The translations under genes and the position numbers were made by a program. Below are positions 19,291 to 29,053 of a stretch of DNA of 64,000 bases, in pieces. The first letter of the stretch is position 1. The number at the start of each line of letters is the position of its first letter. Source of the stretch: Tritrichomonas musculus (taxonomy: Eukaryota > Parabasalia > Tritrichomonadida > Tritrichomonadidae); assembly GCA_039105265.1 (NCBI GenBank), contig JAPFFF010000009.1, positions 5,208,001 to 5,272,000 on the forward strand, read 5' to 3'. The notes beneath the pieces were generated by a model. It had not been told where the DNA came from and searched no databases. It saw nothing but the letters and a program-made list of their open reading frames with translations.

Positions 19291-20111
19291 TCTCATAACA
19301 GCAAAAAAATGAAAAAAAAAAGTTCAACAAATCAGCATTTTCAGAAAAAATGATCAAATATATATATATTTTTGTGTTTCATATAAGTTTTTTGATAATA
19401 AAAAATTAGAGTAATCTTTATACCATGATGGTATATAAAATATTTAATAATTTTTAATATTATTATTTGATAGAATTTCATATTTTTCAAATAGTTTTTT
19501 TTAAAAAAATTAAATTTCGACTTTAGAAAATTAATTACTAAATGCTAATTGATATAAAATTACGTAATGAGATAGAAATATCTTCTTCAAAAAAGAAATG
19601 ATATAAAAAATATTTATCGATTTACTTTTTAAATGTAAGCAAATAATTAGTACTGATTGTAATTGTTTCACTAATAGTTGAAAGCAAGTGTTGAATAAGA
19701 TCTATCAGTTTTTTGAATCAATTTAGCTTTTAGGTTTCAATGTAATATTTCGTTATAATGAGGCTAATATAGTTATCAAATGTATTCGGTTTCTGGTTAA
19801 CTAAGGGATATGAAAAAATTTGAATACTTTTCAGAATATACATAAAATTGAAATATCTTAATAAAAAAATCATTTTTAATAATATTAATTATTAAATATA
19901 AATATATTGTTTAAATGAATAACCAAAAAGTAAAATTTAAGATTAAATAATGAAATTAAATATTATCATATTTATTAGTTAGAGCTGCTTTAAAATAATA
20001 TTAAAAGTCAGCATTTCATGTTCTATTCACGATTATAACAACAATCTCAAAATCTTACATTTTAATTTTGTTTATATAGTGAGCTTTAAACATGTGAGAC
20101 TCCCCCCTTAA

Positions 20112-21299
20112 TAAATTAACCTATTTGGTAAAAAAAAATCGCCTACTATGGCCAAAAATAATTTTCATATCATCTGTGATATGAAGTATACAAAAAATTG
20201 ATAACATCATATAAGATCTCGAAATCCTATCGAAAAACATGGTCTTTTTTTTATTTTATTTTCTAATAAATAAAAAAATGAAGAACATATAAAAAAACTA
20301 AAAACTTTTGTCGACTCGTTCTTTTTCAAATTGATTTTTTCAAAAAAAAACATTTTTTTCTTATTACATATTTTATATGATTTGAATTCAGCACTTTCAT
20401 ACTATTATTAAGTATGTTAAGAATCCGTAGGATCAATATTATACATGTATTAAATTTTGATGAGGAATTTTTGTTGATCAAAAATCGCAACTTTTTACTT
20501 TTTTTTTTTTTTTTTTTTTTGTTGTTGTTGTTTTTCAGTAATAAAATTAAAATTATATTTTTTTGATTTTATATTTGTGTTGCAAGTATTATATACATGA
20601 AGATGGATCAATTTTTAATTAAAAATGATTAATATTCAAGCTTTTTTTGCATAAAACAAAATTGAATTGAAAAAGAGTTTCCATACCTTTCTTTTTTACC
20701 TTATTTAACGAAATAATTATAAATGATTATGTTCTATCATAGATAAGATAGGTCTATAAAATCAAATTATATCAATGTTTTTGAATAATATCTTTTATGA
20801 TGAGAGATCAGTTAGTTTGTGGTGTCAAAATAAACTTGATGAATATCAGGTTATTTTATTTATATTGATGACTATTTTAAAGAGCATCAAATAAATAAGA
20901 TAATATATTATCATTACAAAATAAAGCCTAAAACTCAAAGAGAAATTGAGACTTTTTGAAGCCCAAAAAAGAGTGTCAAACCAATGGCAAAATTAGAATA
21001 TACTGTAGATATAGGAATATAATTCTTTTATGATAATATATTAATTATCATCATATTTTATAACAGTGAATCTCCTTTTTTTAAACATTTTATGAACAAA
21101 ATGTAGCATTTTTACTTGAGTATATGAATGATTACGGGCATTAGCAAAGTAAGTGAAGTTTCCTTGAGTAAGGTTATTTGAGATTGTGTGAATAACTGGG
21201 AAGTTGAAATGTTCAAGAGAATTTGTTTCGGAGTTTGTTATTGTGTAGTATGAAAACGTACTCAAAGATGTTTTATTATATATATATTCTCCAAATCAA
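20112..21299. other. AT-rich stretch with long T-run; no gene recognised
   Basis: It contains a T-homopolymer of more than 20 bases followed by GTTGTTGTTG near 20497-20530. The short minus-strand frame 21041-21265 shows no recognisable domain. The 20800-21000 part is gene-like in composition and may be the decayed N-terminal end of the mariner relic that follows. Confidence 0.4.
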
Positions 21300-22011
21300 A
21301 AGAATGATAATCATTAAAAGCTCAAGAATCGAATATCATTAAACGTGTTTTGATGGATGAATTTGATATGGTAAAAGTTAACTTCAAATGGACACCTCAT
21401 ATATTAACTTCTGAAATTCGTCAGAATCCTGTAGAAATTCCAATTTAATTAATTGATTTTCTTAGAAGTGCCCCTGAAAATGTCTTGAACAATGTTTATT
21501 CAGAAAATAAAACATGGTTTTATTCAAAAACTTTCATAAATCAATGTGGCTTTTAAAAGGTACTCAAATTCCAACAATTACCATACATGTAATTGGCCGT
21601 GATAGCTTTCATATGGTCTATGACAGAAATCAAATGAATTACTATACTTGAGCAAAATCAGAAATCTAAAAACTCTTTTTATACAAAAAGTTTTTGAGAA
21701 TTTCAAAAAGAAATATAAAACAAAGGGGAAAATTTAACACATTGATAATGCAGACCACATTTTGTGAATGATACATTAGCATCATTGAGAATTAAAAGAC
21801 TTAATCATCCTGCTTACTATCCTGAAAAGGATGCTTTTCGTTTAACTCAATGCTGGACTTGAAGAATGCTTTGTTAAAACCGAAAATGAACTTTTTCTGA
21901 TGGCATCAGAAATTTTGAATACTATTCCAAGTTAATTGTTTAATGATGCATATGATGATTTAATCTAAAGACTTCGATTAATAATTGATACAAGAGGATC
22001 TAATGTAACTT
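21300..22011 (+). pseudogene. Decayed mariner-like transposase
   Basis: Successive plus-strand frames give KRVLMDEFDMVKVNFKWTPH with ILTSEIRQNPVEI, then LIDFLRSAPENVLNN, KTWFYSKT, and later HPAYYPEKDAF. These correspond in order to the mariner pattern of linker (WIPHLLT), LL..LE/TGDETW block and HPPYSPDLAP block before the last catalytic residue. In-frame stops and shifts separate the pieces, so no product is expected; at least three stops are visible in the main frame. The catalytic TGDE is not recognisable. Its ends are unknown, as no terminal repeats were found. Confidence 0.6.
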
Positions 22012-23090
22012 AATAATTTGTTTTTTTTTAAAAAAACAGTTAATACTCATTGAAAACATTCTGTAAAGTATTAAATTGATTTGGTTATTGCCTCAGTCTA
22101 CCACTACTCCAAGGTTTTGCGCCTCCTGGACCACTTCAAAAAGTAGTATCATTCATGCATTCTAAAAAGTTTTTTCAAAAAGTTTTAACATCATTCAATT
22201 CCGTGTAAAAATCATGCCATTTACATAAAATTCTTTTTAATAGAGAAAATGATATCCATGATTGAAATGTACCTGATACATATATCCACCTGAAGAACAG
22301 ACACTTTACTTATAATAAACAGCATTAAGTGAATGATATATGCAGCTATCTAGTCCATCATTATCAAGATTGAAAATTGTAATCATTAAACCAAAAATGA
22401 TATAATCATTATCTCCACTATTCCAAGAACAATCACAAACGGCATCATAAATTCCATTAATTCCAACAGATTTATTAATGTTTCCACCATATTCTGTCCT
22501 GATGTGATGTCTTTTCTTATATTTATCATAAAAAGAAATTGATGATATCCATTTAAGGCTTGCTATAAACATAAGATTCCATCGCTAAGTATTCATCTTT
22601 TTCTTGAACTTTATATGCCAGTTCTATTGGAAATCTCAAGTAAACTTTCCCTGTAATCAGAAAAATTATAAGAACTTTTTTGACTAAGTTGAATTACGCT
22701 TTTTCATATACACTACATCATATTTTGTGGTGAAATTAGCGGTTTTTGGTTCTGATTGTCATTTAGATTTTAGTCTCCAAAATTATATAAATAAAGCTAT
22801 TTAGTTCGTCATCATAATTCAGATTGCAATTCTCATTAATAACTTTATCAATTTACTCTTGCCTTAAGTCACAATATCAATTATTTCAGGTTATCACATG
22901 ATTTTAATCCCAGAAACACCCATATCTGGCGTTTGACGTTTCCTCGTTTTCATTAGAGATTATTTGGTGTCTTACAGATTTCTTTATTTCTATACTACTT
23001 TATAAAAACCTTCTCTCCAACTCCCTTACTCATACTCAGCTAATTTCTACATTCGTACAAGCTTAAACTCACCTACAAAACAGGATTTCA
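22012..23090. other. Gene-like but broken sequence, unidentified
   Basis: Base composition is closer to that of coding regions than to the AT-rich spacers. On the minus strand the string KVYLRFPIELAYKVQEKDEYL (first 20 residues or so, about 22590-22660) precedes a frame at 22306-22572 with ISFYDKYKKRHHIRTEYGG. Stops separate these. I do not recognise a family. It looks like the wreck of one or more host genes. Confidence 0.35.
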
Positions 23091-23109
23091 TGTTCTCGAA
23101 CAAAGCCTC

Positions 23110-23518
23110 TAATATCTCAAATTCAAGATGAAAATTTTTGAAGAAGCAGTTCTGAAATCATGAAATTTCACTCTTCATCTTTCCAAAGTTGAAAGTGTTT
23201 TAGAGTTAATATATTTCCAGGATATTCGAAAATTGAAATAAGAAAATAAGACATTCAATGACATATTATAGAGTGAAAGTAGACCTTTAATTTTGCATTT
23301 TGATAAGGATTATTATTGTGATTGATCTAGAATCGGTAAGAATTCTATTTGATTTAGAAGTAAATCCTGAAATTCTTTTGGGACCAAAATTATACGAATT
23401 CAAATGTGCCTTACTTCATTGTGGAAGCAAACTAAGTGGATATTTTAAGGTTATAATTAAATATCAAAACAATTTTTATTTTTATTGTGACGCCATTATT
23501 GGAAGTAATTCAATTTAA
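23110..23518 (+). pseudogene. Possible relic of a ubiquitin-specific protease C-terminus
   Basis: The plus-strand frame 23300-23518 contains LYEFKCALLHCGSKLSGYFK followed by VIIKYQNNFYFYCDAIIGSN. This resembles the end of USP domains (YeL.avi.H.G....GHY.ay.k...WY.fdD..V). The catalytic histidine of GHY is a tyrosine here (SGYF). Upstream, disconnected pieces (LHLSKVESVLELIYF, about 23160-23220) could be the L.i.LkRF strand region. The frame is broken upstream. The assignment is tentative. Confidence 0.35.
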
Positions 23519-23804
23519 TTCAATTTTTTTTCTCCTCTGAAATTTGAATATAACGATCATAATGTAAATAAAAACTGATCGTTGTCTTGTATTGAATGTA
23601 ATTTTTATTTTATAATATTTTCGATCCATATAATCAAATGGCGAATATCTTAATGATGATGAAAAATAGCTTGAGAAAGTTTATCTATCTGAACAAGAAT
23701 CAAAAGAAAAAATAAAATATTATATATAATATTTTTTATATGTTTATATACAATCTTTAAATACAATATTATAATTAATCCACAATAGATACAAACAAAA
23801 AAGT

Positions 23805-25007
23805 TCAAAAAATAGTTGAATTTTCATGGAAGGATCTCTTCAAGTTAGGTATAAAAAATAATCCTAATATACATCCAACCAAGGAGAAACTCGCATTAAA
23901 GACAACAGATCCAAATTCGCCAAACGCCTTATTCAAAGCGTCTAATAGATAACCAAACCATATATCCATAAATCTGTTCATAAAAGTGTTAATTCCACCA
24001 CTCTCAATCATTACTGATTCTGAAAACATAACACCACATGTTAACCATGGCACAGGTCCTTCACCTAATCCAAAAAATAAAAAATATAAAAAAATGCTTA
24101 ATACACCTAGCCATTTTGGACATTCAACTTTGAGCGTTATATCATATATAGCCAAGCTAATTACTATACCAAAGGACGAAAAAGCCCACATATATCGAAC
24201 TCCAACAACATCAATGATCAAAGAACATATTAATGATGATATACAGCCAATTAAATTCATAAATGCTGATTGAACAGTTGAATTAATATCAATTCCTATA
24301 GCATAAAGAAGACGTGAGCAGTTATCTATCATAAAACCAATACCAGAAAAACATTGTATAACCATGATTGATATCATTAATAATAAATATTTCAAAAAAG
24401 GCTGTCGGTGAATATATTCACATGTTAGCGATTTTGGAAGTATTATAAATTCTGGGACAAGCCAAATTAAACCTCCAAAAATAAATGATTGAATTGATAA
24501 AATTATGCATATTATTCTCCATGAAATAGCGTAAACCATTGCATTTAAAAAGCTTAATGATAAAAACATTGACACTTGAACCAGACAACCATGAAATCCG
24601 CGTAATTTTTCTTCTGCGAAATGCATTATGTAAGATATATGAACTGATTGAAAGAATCCTAATATAATTCCATTTATTGCCCTAAGAAATAATGTCAACC
24701 AGAAATTATCAACACTTATTGCGAGATAAATTAACCAGACACATCCACTTATCATATACATTATTGATATCGGAAATCTTCTTTTTTTGATTTTATAACT
24801 GATAAAAATCCACATAATTGCACTTATTGCAGCAAAATATGTTGTAATTTTATTTGCAATATCAAGTTGATATTTCGGTATTTTTTCAAAATCTAAATCA
24901 GTTTGGATATTTAGTGCTCCAATTGTGTAAAAATTCAAATGAAAGCTAAATTGAAAAGGAAGACTGAGAATTATTAGGACATAAGAAAAATTCTTCGAAC
25001 AGATCAT
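23805..25007 (-). CDS. Major facilitator superfamily transporter, sugar-porter-like
   Basis: 400 residues with about 12 hydrophobic segments. The start is the ATG at 25007, since the frame's earlier codon at 25010 is TTG. Features of sugar porters are the loop after helix 2 with basic residues (YKIKKRRFP, about 72-80), an R-x-x-x-G-like FLRAINGIILGFF in helix 4 (about 109-121), the central basic loop, and LGEGPVPWL in helix 10 (about 314-322, equivalent to the GPIPW signature). The protein is short for the family (usually 450-500), with little N- or C-terminal extension. Substrate cannot be read from sequence; plasma-membrane uptake of hexoses is the usual role in trichomonads. Confidence 0.8.
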   Translation of the reverse strand: MICSKNFSYVLIILSLPFQFSFHLNFYTIGALNIQTDLDFEKIPKYQLDIANKITTYFAAISAIMWIFISYKIKKRRFPISIMYMISGCVWLIYLAISVDNFWLTLFLRAINGIILGFFQSVHISYIMHFAEEKLRGFHGCLVQVSMFLSLSFLNAMVYAISWRIICIILSIQSFIFGGLIWLVPEFIILPKSLTCEYIHRQPFLKYLLLMISIMVIQCFSGIGFMIDNCSRLLYAIGIDINSTVQSAFMNLIGCISSLICSLIIDVVGVRYMWAFSSFGIVISLAIYDITLKVECPKWLGVLSIFLYFLFFGLGEGPVPWLTCGVMFSESVMIESGGINTFMNRFMDIWFGYLLDALNKAFGEFGSVVFNASFSLVGCILGLFFIPNLKRSFHENSTIF

Positions 25008-26194
25008 CAAATTTAAATAACTTTTTGAATTGATGTTTTTTTTTTTTTTTTTTGTATACTTTCCCTATTGAATTTCATTTCTATTGAAATAAATAATTCT
25101 GTGAGCAGGGTTCGTGAACAGATTTTTGTGAAGATAATCATTATTATGAACTCCAAATTTTTATGACTTTTTATGAAGAATTCGATGATGGATATTTGCT
25201 TTGATGAAATGAATTTTAATGTGAAATTGCAATTTAAACATGCTATATATTCGTTACTGGCTAAAAAACACATTTCATAATATTTCAAAAATATTTAATA
25301 TTTTTTTTTTACATATTTTTATGTTTTTTTTTTACATTTTAATATCAATTATTTTCAATATTAAAAGATGGCCTATCATTTTTATATTTCATCTAAATTA
25401 TATTAGATGGGCAATTAGTAAAAATGAGCGAACCATATGCTTCGTTGGCTTTTTTATAACTTTGGTATTAATTTAGTGAATAAGATCTGATAGATCATAT
25501 TATTAAATAGAGAATTAAAAAAATTATAAAATGTTTTCTATTATAAAAGGATTTTCGAGAAAATTCAAATAAATTTCTCATATCCACTTGAAAATACTTT
25601 GCAATTTGAGATAAAAGTATTATTTTTCAATTACAAATTACTCAACCTATATTGTATATTGATTAAAATGACAATGATATTGAATTTAAATTTAAAAATA
25701 ATAATAAATATTCATATATCAATTGACAACGAATTAAATTAAGAAATAAATGCTAATTGAATAAGAGATAATGCACAAAAATAATAAAAAAAAAACAATA
25801 AGGCCAAATTACAAAAGAAAAGAAAAATAAACGTCCGACCACAATTGTACGTTAATCGGCAACGAACTTTCCACAATTTTGACTTAATCCGAAACGAACT
25901 TCTCTCAATTTTCAATATTGGTCTCAAACTTGATATAAAAAAGATTCAATTTTCAAATCCTTCCCACTTTTTCATAATATATTTAATATTTTCCCGCCAT
26001 CTACAAAAAAGAAAATAGTATGAAATAAAAATAAATTTTGAGTTAGAACTAGTTTTATTCTATTTTCAAAATTGAATGAATTCATTTTTGAGATTATGAA
26101 ATAAACTTTTTGATTCCTTTATTTATTTTTTGTAAAATTGGCGCGATGAGGAATTGAATGATTCATCACAACATCACTAATTCATTTCTGAGCA
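25008..26194. other. AT-rich divergent spacer
   Basis: Lies between the divergently transcribed transporter and thymidine kinase, so it should hold both promoters. A run of 17 T lies at about 25035-25053 and further T-runs near 25300. Two short frames (25013-25288 minus and 25240-25476 plus) consist mainly of Ile/Phe/Lys and show no domain, so they are treated as chance. No terminal repeats found. Confidence 0.5.
26182..26188 (+). promoter_or_regulatory. Initiator-like TCATTTC upstream of thymidine kinase
   Basis: TCATTTC lies 6 bases before the ATG at 26195 and fits the trichomonad initiator pattern TCA-Py-W-W, which normally sits within about 20 bases of the start codon. Confidence 0.45.
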
Positions 26195-27247
26195 ATGAAT
26201 GGAATTACGGCAGGAAGAATCGAATTGATAGTTGGCCCAATGTTTGCAGGGAAAACAACTGAAATGCTTCGAAGAGTTGATAGGGCTGAACTTGCACGAA
26301 AACGAGTTGTAGTAATGAAGTATTCAGCTGATAATCGATATTCAAAAAACAACGTTTCTACTCATGATTTACAGATGCGTGTTGCAATTCCCTGTTCGTT
26401 GCTACTTCCACATATTGAAGAGTGTCAAAATTTTGATGTAATTGGAATCGATGAAGGTCAATTCTTTCCAGATGTTGTGGAGTTTTCAGAAACCCTTGCA
26501 AATTGTGGAAAAACAGTTATTGTTGCTGGACTAGATGGCGATTTTAGAAGACAGCCTTTTGGAAGAGTATTAGATTTAATTTCTCGATCAGAATCACTTA
26601 CAAAATTGACAGCTATATGCACAGAAACTGGAGGTGATGCATGTTACACTCAAAGAACAATTGATTCACAAGATTTAGAAATTATTGGTGGAGCAGAAAT
26701 TTATAGAGCAGCTTCTAGAACATCCTATTTCCACAAGCCAACAAATGGCGAGATCAACTTGACAATTGGGCCTGTTCAATCAGGAAAAACAACAGAACTT
26801 TTACGAGTTTTGAACAGACATATGATTGCTGGAAGAAATCCAATCCTCATTAGACCAAATGATCATGGTTATCAAAATAAAAGAGTTTCTAAATTCGAGT
26901 GTAGAACAACAACCACACTTCCATCAAAAGAAGAGATTGGAGACTATCAAATTATTGGAATTGATGATGCTCATTTATATGAGAACATTGCAGAATGGGC
27001 AGATGAACTAGCTAATGAAGGAAAGCTTGTTGTCGTTGCAGCTCTTGATAGTAATTCCGATAGAGAACCTTTTGACGTTGTTAAAAAATTGTTTGCTTTA
27101 AGTGAAAAAGTTCAAAAATTAGAAGCAGTTTGCACCAAGACAGGATTACCTGCTCCATTCAGCATCTTAAACGGAATCGAAATGGTTCCAATTTCAAGAT
27201 ACGCTCTTTTACAATATTTGAAGAACACTCAAAGTATAAATGCTTAA
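26195..27247 (+). CDS. Tandem thymidine kinase (two TK units, second degenerate)
   Basis: 350 residues made of two type II thymidine kinase units, which phosphorylate thymidine for salvage. Unit 1 (about 8-178) has the P-loop GPMFAGKT (14-21), the DEGQFF block with the catalytic Glu at 87, and the QPFGR lasso region (120-124). Unit 2 (about 186-340) has GPVQSGKT (192-199), but the DEGQFF block reads DDAHLY (257-262), so the catalytic Glu becomes Asp, and the flanking residues are changed. The zinc-ribbon cysteines usual in TK1 (CxxC and RxC) are reduced to single residues in both units (ICTETG at 141 and VCTKTG at 312). Fused tandem TKs are known in kinetoplastids, where one unit is inactive. 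Here the first unit looks active and the second structural or regulatory (inference). Confidence 0.88.
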   Translation: MNGITAGRIELIVGPMFAGKTTEMLRRVDRAELARKRVVVMKYSADNRYSKNNVSTHDLQMRVAIPCSLLLPHIEECQNFDVIGIDEGQFFPDVVEFSETLANCGKTVIVAGLDGDFRRQPFGRVLDLISRSESLTKLTAICTETGGDACYTQRTIDSQDLEIIGGAEIYRAASRTSYFHKPTNGEINLTIGPVQSGKTTELLRVLNRHMIAGRNPILIRPNDHGYQNKRVSKFECRTTTTLPSKEEIGDYQIIGIDDAHLYENIAEWADELANEGKLVVVAALDSNSDREPFDVVKKLFALSEKVQKLEAVCTKTGLPAPFSILNGIEMVPISRYALLQYLKNTQSINA

Positions 27248-27396
27248 ATATAGAATCATTGTTTTAATAATTCTTTTTTCCTTTAAAAGTTGTTAATAAA
27301 AAGTGCTATATTACTATTTTTATATACAATTATTAATGAGATATTATGAAAATTCATGAATTTTATATAACAAAAACATATGTTAATTATACTATT

Positions 27397-28743
27397 TTAT
27401 GAGCTTTCAGCTTTATCTATCAACTCCTTTAATTCCTGAAGACTACTCGTTGATGGCGTATCAACAATTTCATCTTGCTTATTTTGAAGTTGCTCTTGCA
27501 GCTCATTCACTTTTTCAATTTGTAATTTCGCTTGCTTTTCATATTTTTCAACTTCACTCTCTATTTCTGAAACTCGACTTTTAAAAATGCTTAAATCTTG
27601 TTTACTTGTATTTAATTGATTTTCAATTCCAATTAATATTTCTCTTCTATCCTTTATTTCATTTTCTTTTTCATTCAGCCTTTTCCTTTTTTCAGCTTTT
27701 TCAATTGAACTTTTTCTCAAAGCTTCTTTTTTCATTTCCATCCGATAAATTTCATTTCTTTGATTTTCATAACTATGTTTAATTTGATTTATCTTTTCAT
27801 CTGATGTTTGTATTAATAATTCCAAATGTTTATTCACTTCATTTGCCTGACGCAGTTGGAAAAGCAAGTCGTTAATCATTGTACGAGTTTTGATTAATTC
27901 GTTAAATTCTTTATCTAAATTTTGAATTTCAGTTTGCAACACTTCGATTTGACTGTACGCCTTGCTTGTTTTAACTTGGAAATCTTTGGAATTTAATAAG
28001 ACTTTTTGCTTTCGCATACGAAGATCATCTTTTAACTTTTCTTGCGCTAAAATATCTTTCAAATTAACTTTTGGCAATGCATCAAATTTTGATTTTTCTT
28101 CAAGGATAGATCGATTTATATTTTCGTACTCAATTTCAAGTTCTTCAATATTTTGATTTTCCAAAATCAGCAACTTTTTCTGTTCTTCTATTTTTTGTTT
28201 CCTTTGTTCAAGTTCTCTAGCTAATTTACTATTATTTATTTCCATTTCTTGAGCATCTGAATGCATTTTATCTACTGAAGTAACTGTACCATCATCAGGG
28301 TCTTTAGGAAGTAAACTTTCTAAATTTTTAACTTCTTCTTCTAATTCAAGTAAGGCTTGGGCTTCGTTAGAATAATCAGGTATTTCAATTGTACGAATTA
28401 ATTCTGCATCCCTTGCTCTATCATCCAAGATTTGTTGCATATATTTTAATTGCTTTTCGGTTTCTTCAATTGTAAATACACGTTCTTTGAGCTGTTTTCT
28501 AAATTCATCGAGTTCAAATCTGAATTTTTTATGTTTTTCGACGCCATCATAAAATTTTTTTAGATCTATTAAGTATTCCTCTTCTCTTAAACTTAAATCT
28601 TTTTCATGTTTTTGAAGATCAGAATCATATATTGATGAGTTTGCATCTGGAATTGGTGAAACATAGTGACCAACATGGCGAGGTGAATTAGGATTACAGT
28701 ATTTAGATCGATGATCTCGTGAAATTAATACTTTATTTTGCAT
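27397..28743 (-). CDS. Coiled-coil protein of unknown function
   Basis: 448 residues. After a short N-terminus with PRHVGHYVSPIP (about 20-32), residues about 40-440 are almost continuous heptad-type coiled coil rich in Glu, Lys, Leu and Gln, with few prolines. Typical stretches are LDEFRKQLKERVFTIEETEK and KEALRKSSIEKAEKRKRLNE. Such proteins in trichomonads are often cytoskeletal or basal-body components, but nothing here fixes that. It ends convergently with the thymidine kinase gene, 149 bases away. The ATG at 28743 is the first in frame. Confidence 0.7.
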   Translation of the reverse strand: MQNKVLISRDHRSKYCNPNSPRHVGHYVSPIPDANSSIYDSDLQKHEKDLSLREEEYLIDLKKFYDGVEKHKKFRFELDEFRKQLKERVFTIEETEKQLKYMQQILDDRARDAELIRTIEIPDYSNEAQALLELEEEVKNLESLLPKDPDDGTVTSVDKMHSDAQEMEINNSKLARELEQRKQKIEEQKKLLILENQNIEELEIEYENINRSILEEKSKFDALPKVNLKDILAQEKLKDDLRMRKQKVLLNSKDFQVKTSKAYSQIEVLQTEIQNLDKEFNELIKTRTMINDLLFQLRQANEVNKHLELLIQTSDEKINQIKHSYENQRNEIYRMEMKKEALRKSSIEKAEKRKRLNEKENEIKDRREILIGIENQLNTSKQDLSIFKSRVSEIESEVEKYEKQAKLQIEKVNELQEQLQNKQDEIVDTPSTSSLQELKELIDKAESS

Positions 28744-29053
28744 TTATTTTCATAATATCAATTTACGAAAAAAAAAAGAAAAAGTTCAAAATTTCGCGGG
28801 TTTTATCAGAAATTTTATTGATTTTGATTTACTTTGTTTTTGACATATATTGTCTCATTAATTTATCATTAAAAAAAGATAAATATAATTAAAATTGAAA
28901 ACATTGGAAACATTTATAAAAACTCTAGTAAACAAAGAAATAAAAAAATTTTAAAGTTTTTTATTTGAATAAATAATCGATCAACAATTGAATATAATTC
29001 ATCAATTATTCATAATCTTTTTGAAATAAATTTCTCAATTTTTTACATAAAAA
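28744..29053. other. Divergent spacer between coiled-coil and BEACH genes
   Basis: About 310 AT-rich bases containing both promoters. Candidate initiators on the plus strand are TTCATAAT (about 29009) and TCAATTTT (about 29036), the latter 17 bases before the BEACH gene ATG. Nothing else seen. Confidence 0.4.

Larger units (their letters stand above)
16675..20107 (+). mobile_element. Kolobok-like DNA transposon (TTAA target)
   Basis: TTAA flanks both sides (16671-16674 and 20108-20111). The outermost bases are GGGGGA on the left and, inverted, GGGGGGA on the right, so the terminal repeats are very short. It carries one transposase gene (17570-18859), about 0.9 kb of AT-rich leader and about 1.25 kb of AT-rich trailer with a 63-bp tandem repeat. 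TTAA duplication, G-rich ends and a transposase with a DGRYDS motif agree with the Kolobok superfamily, which is known from trichomonads. The single transposase frame is uninterrupted. Confidence 0.7.
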
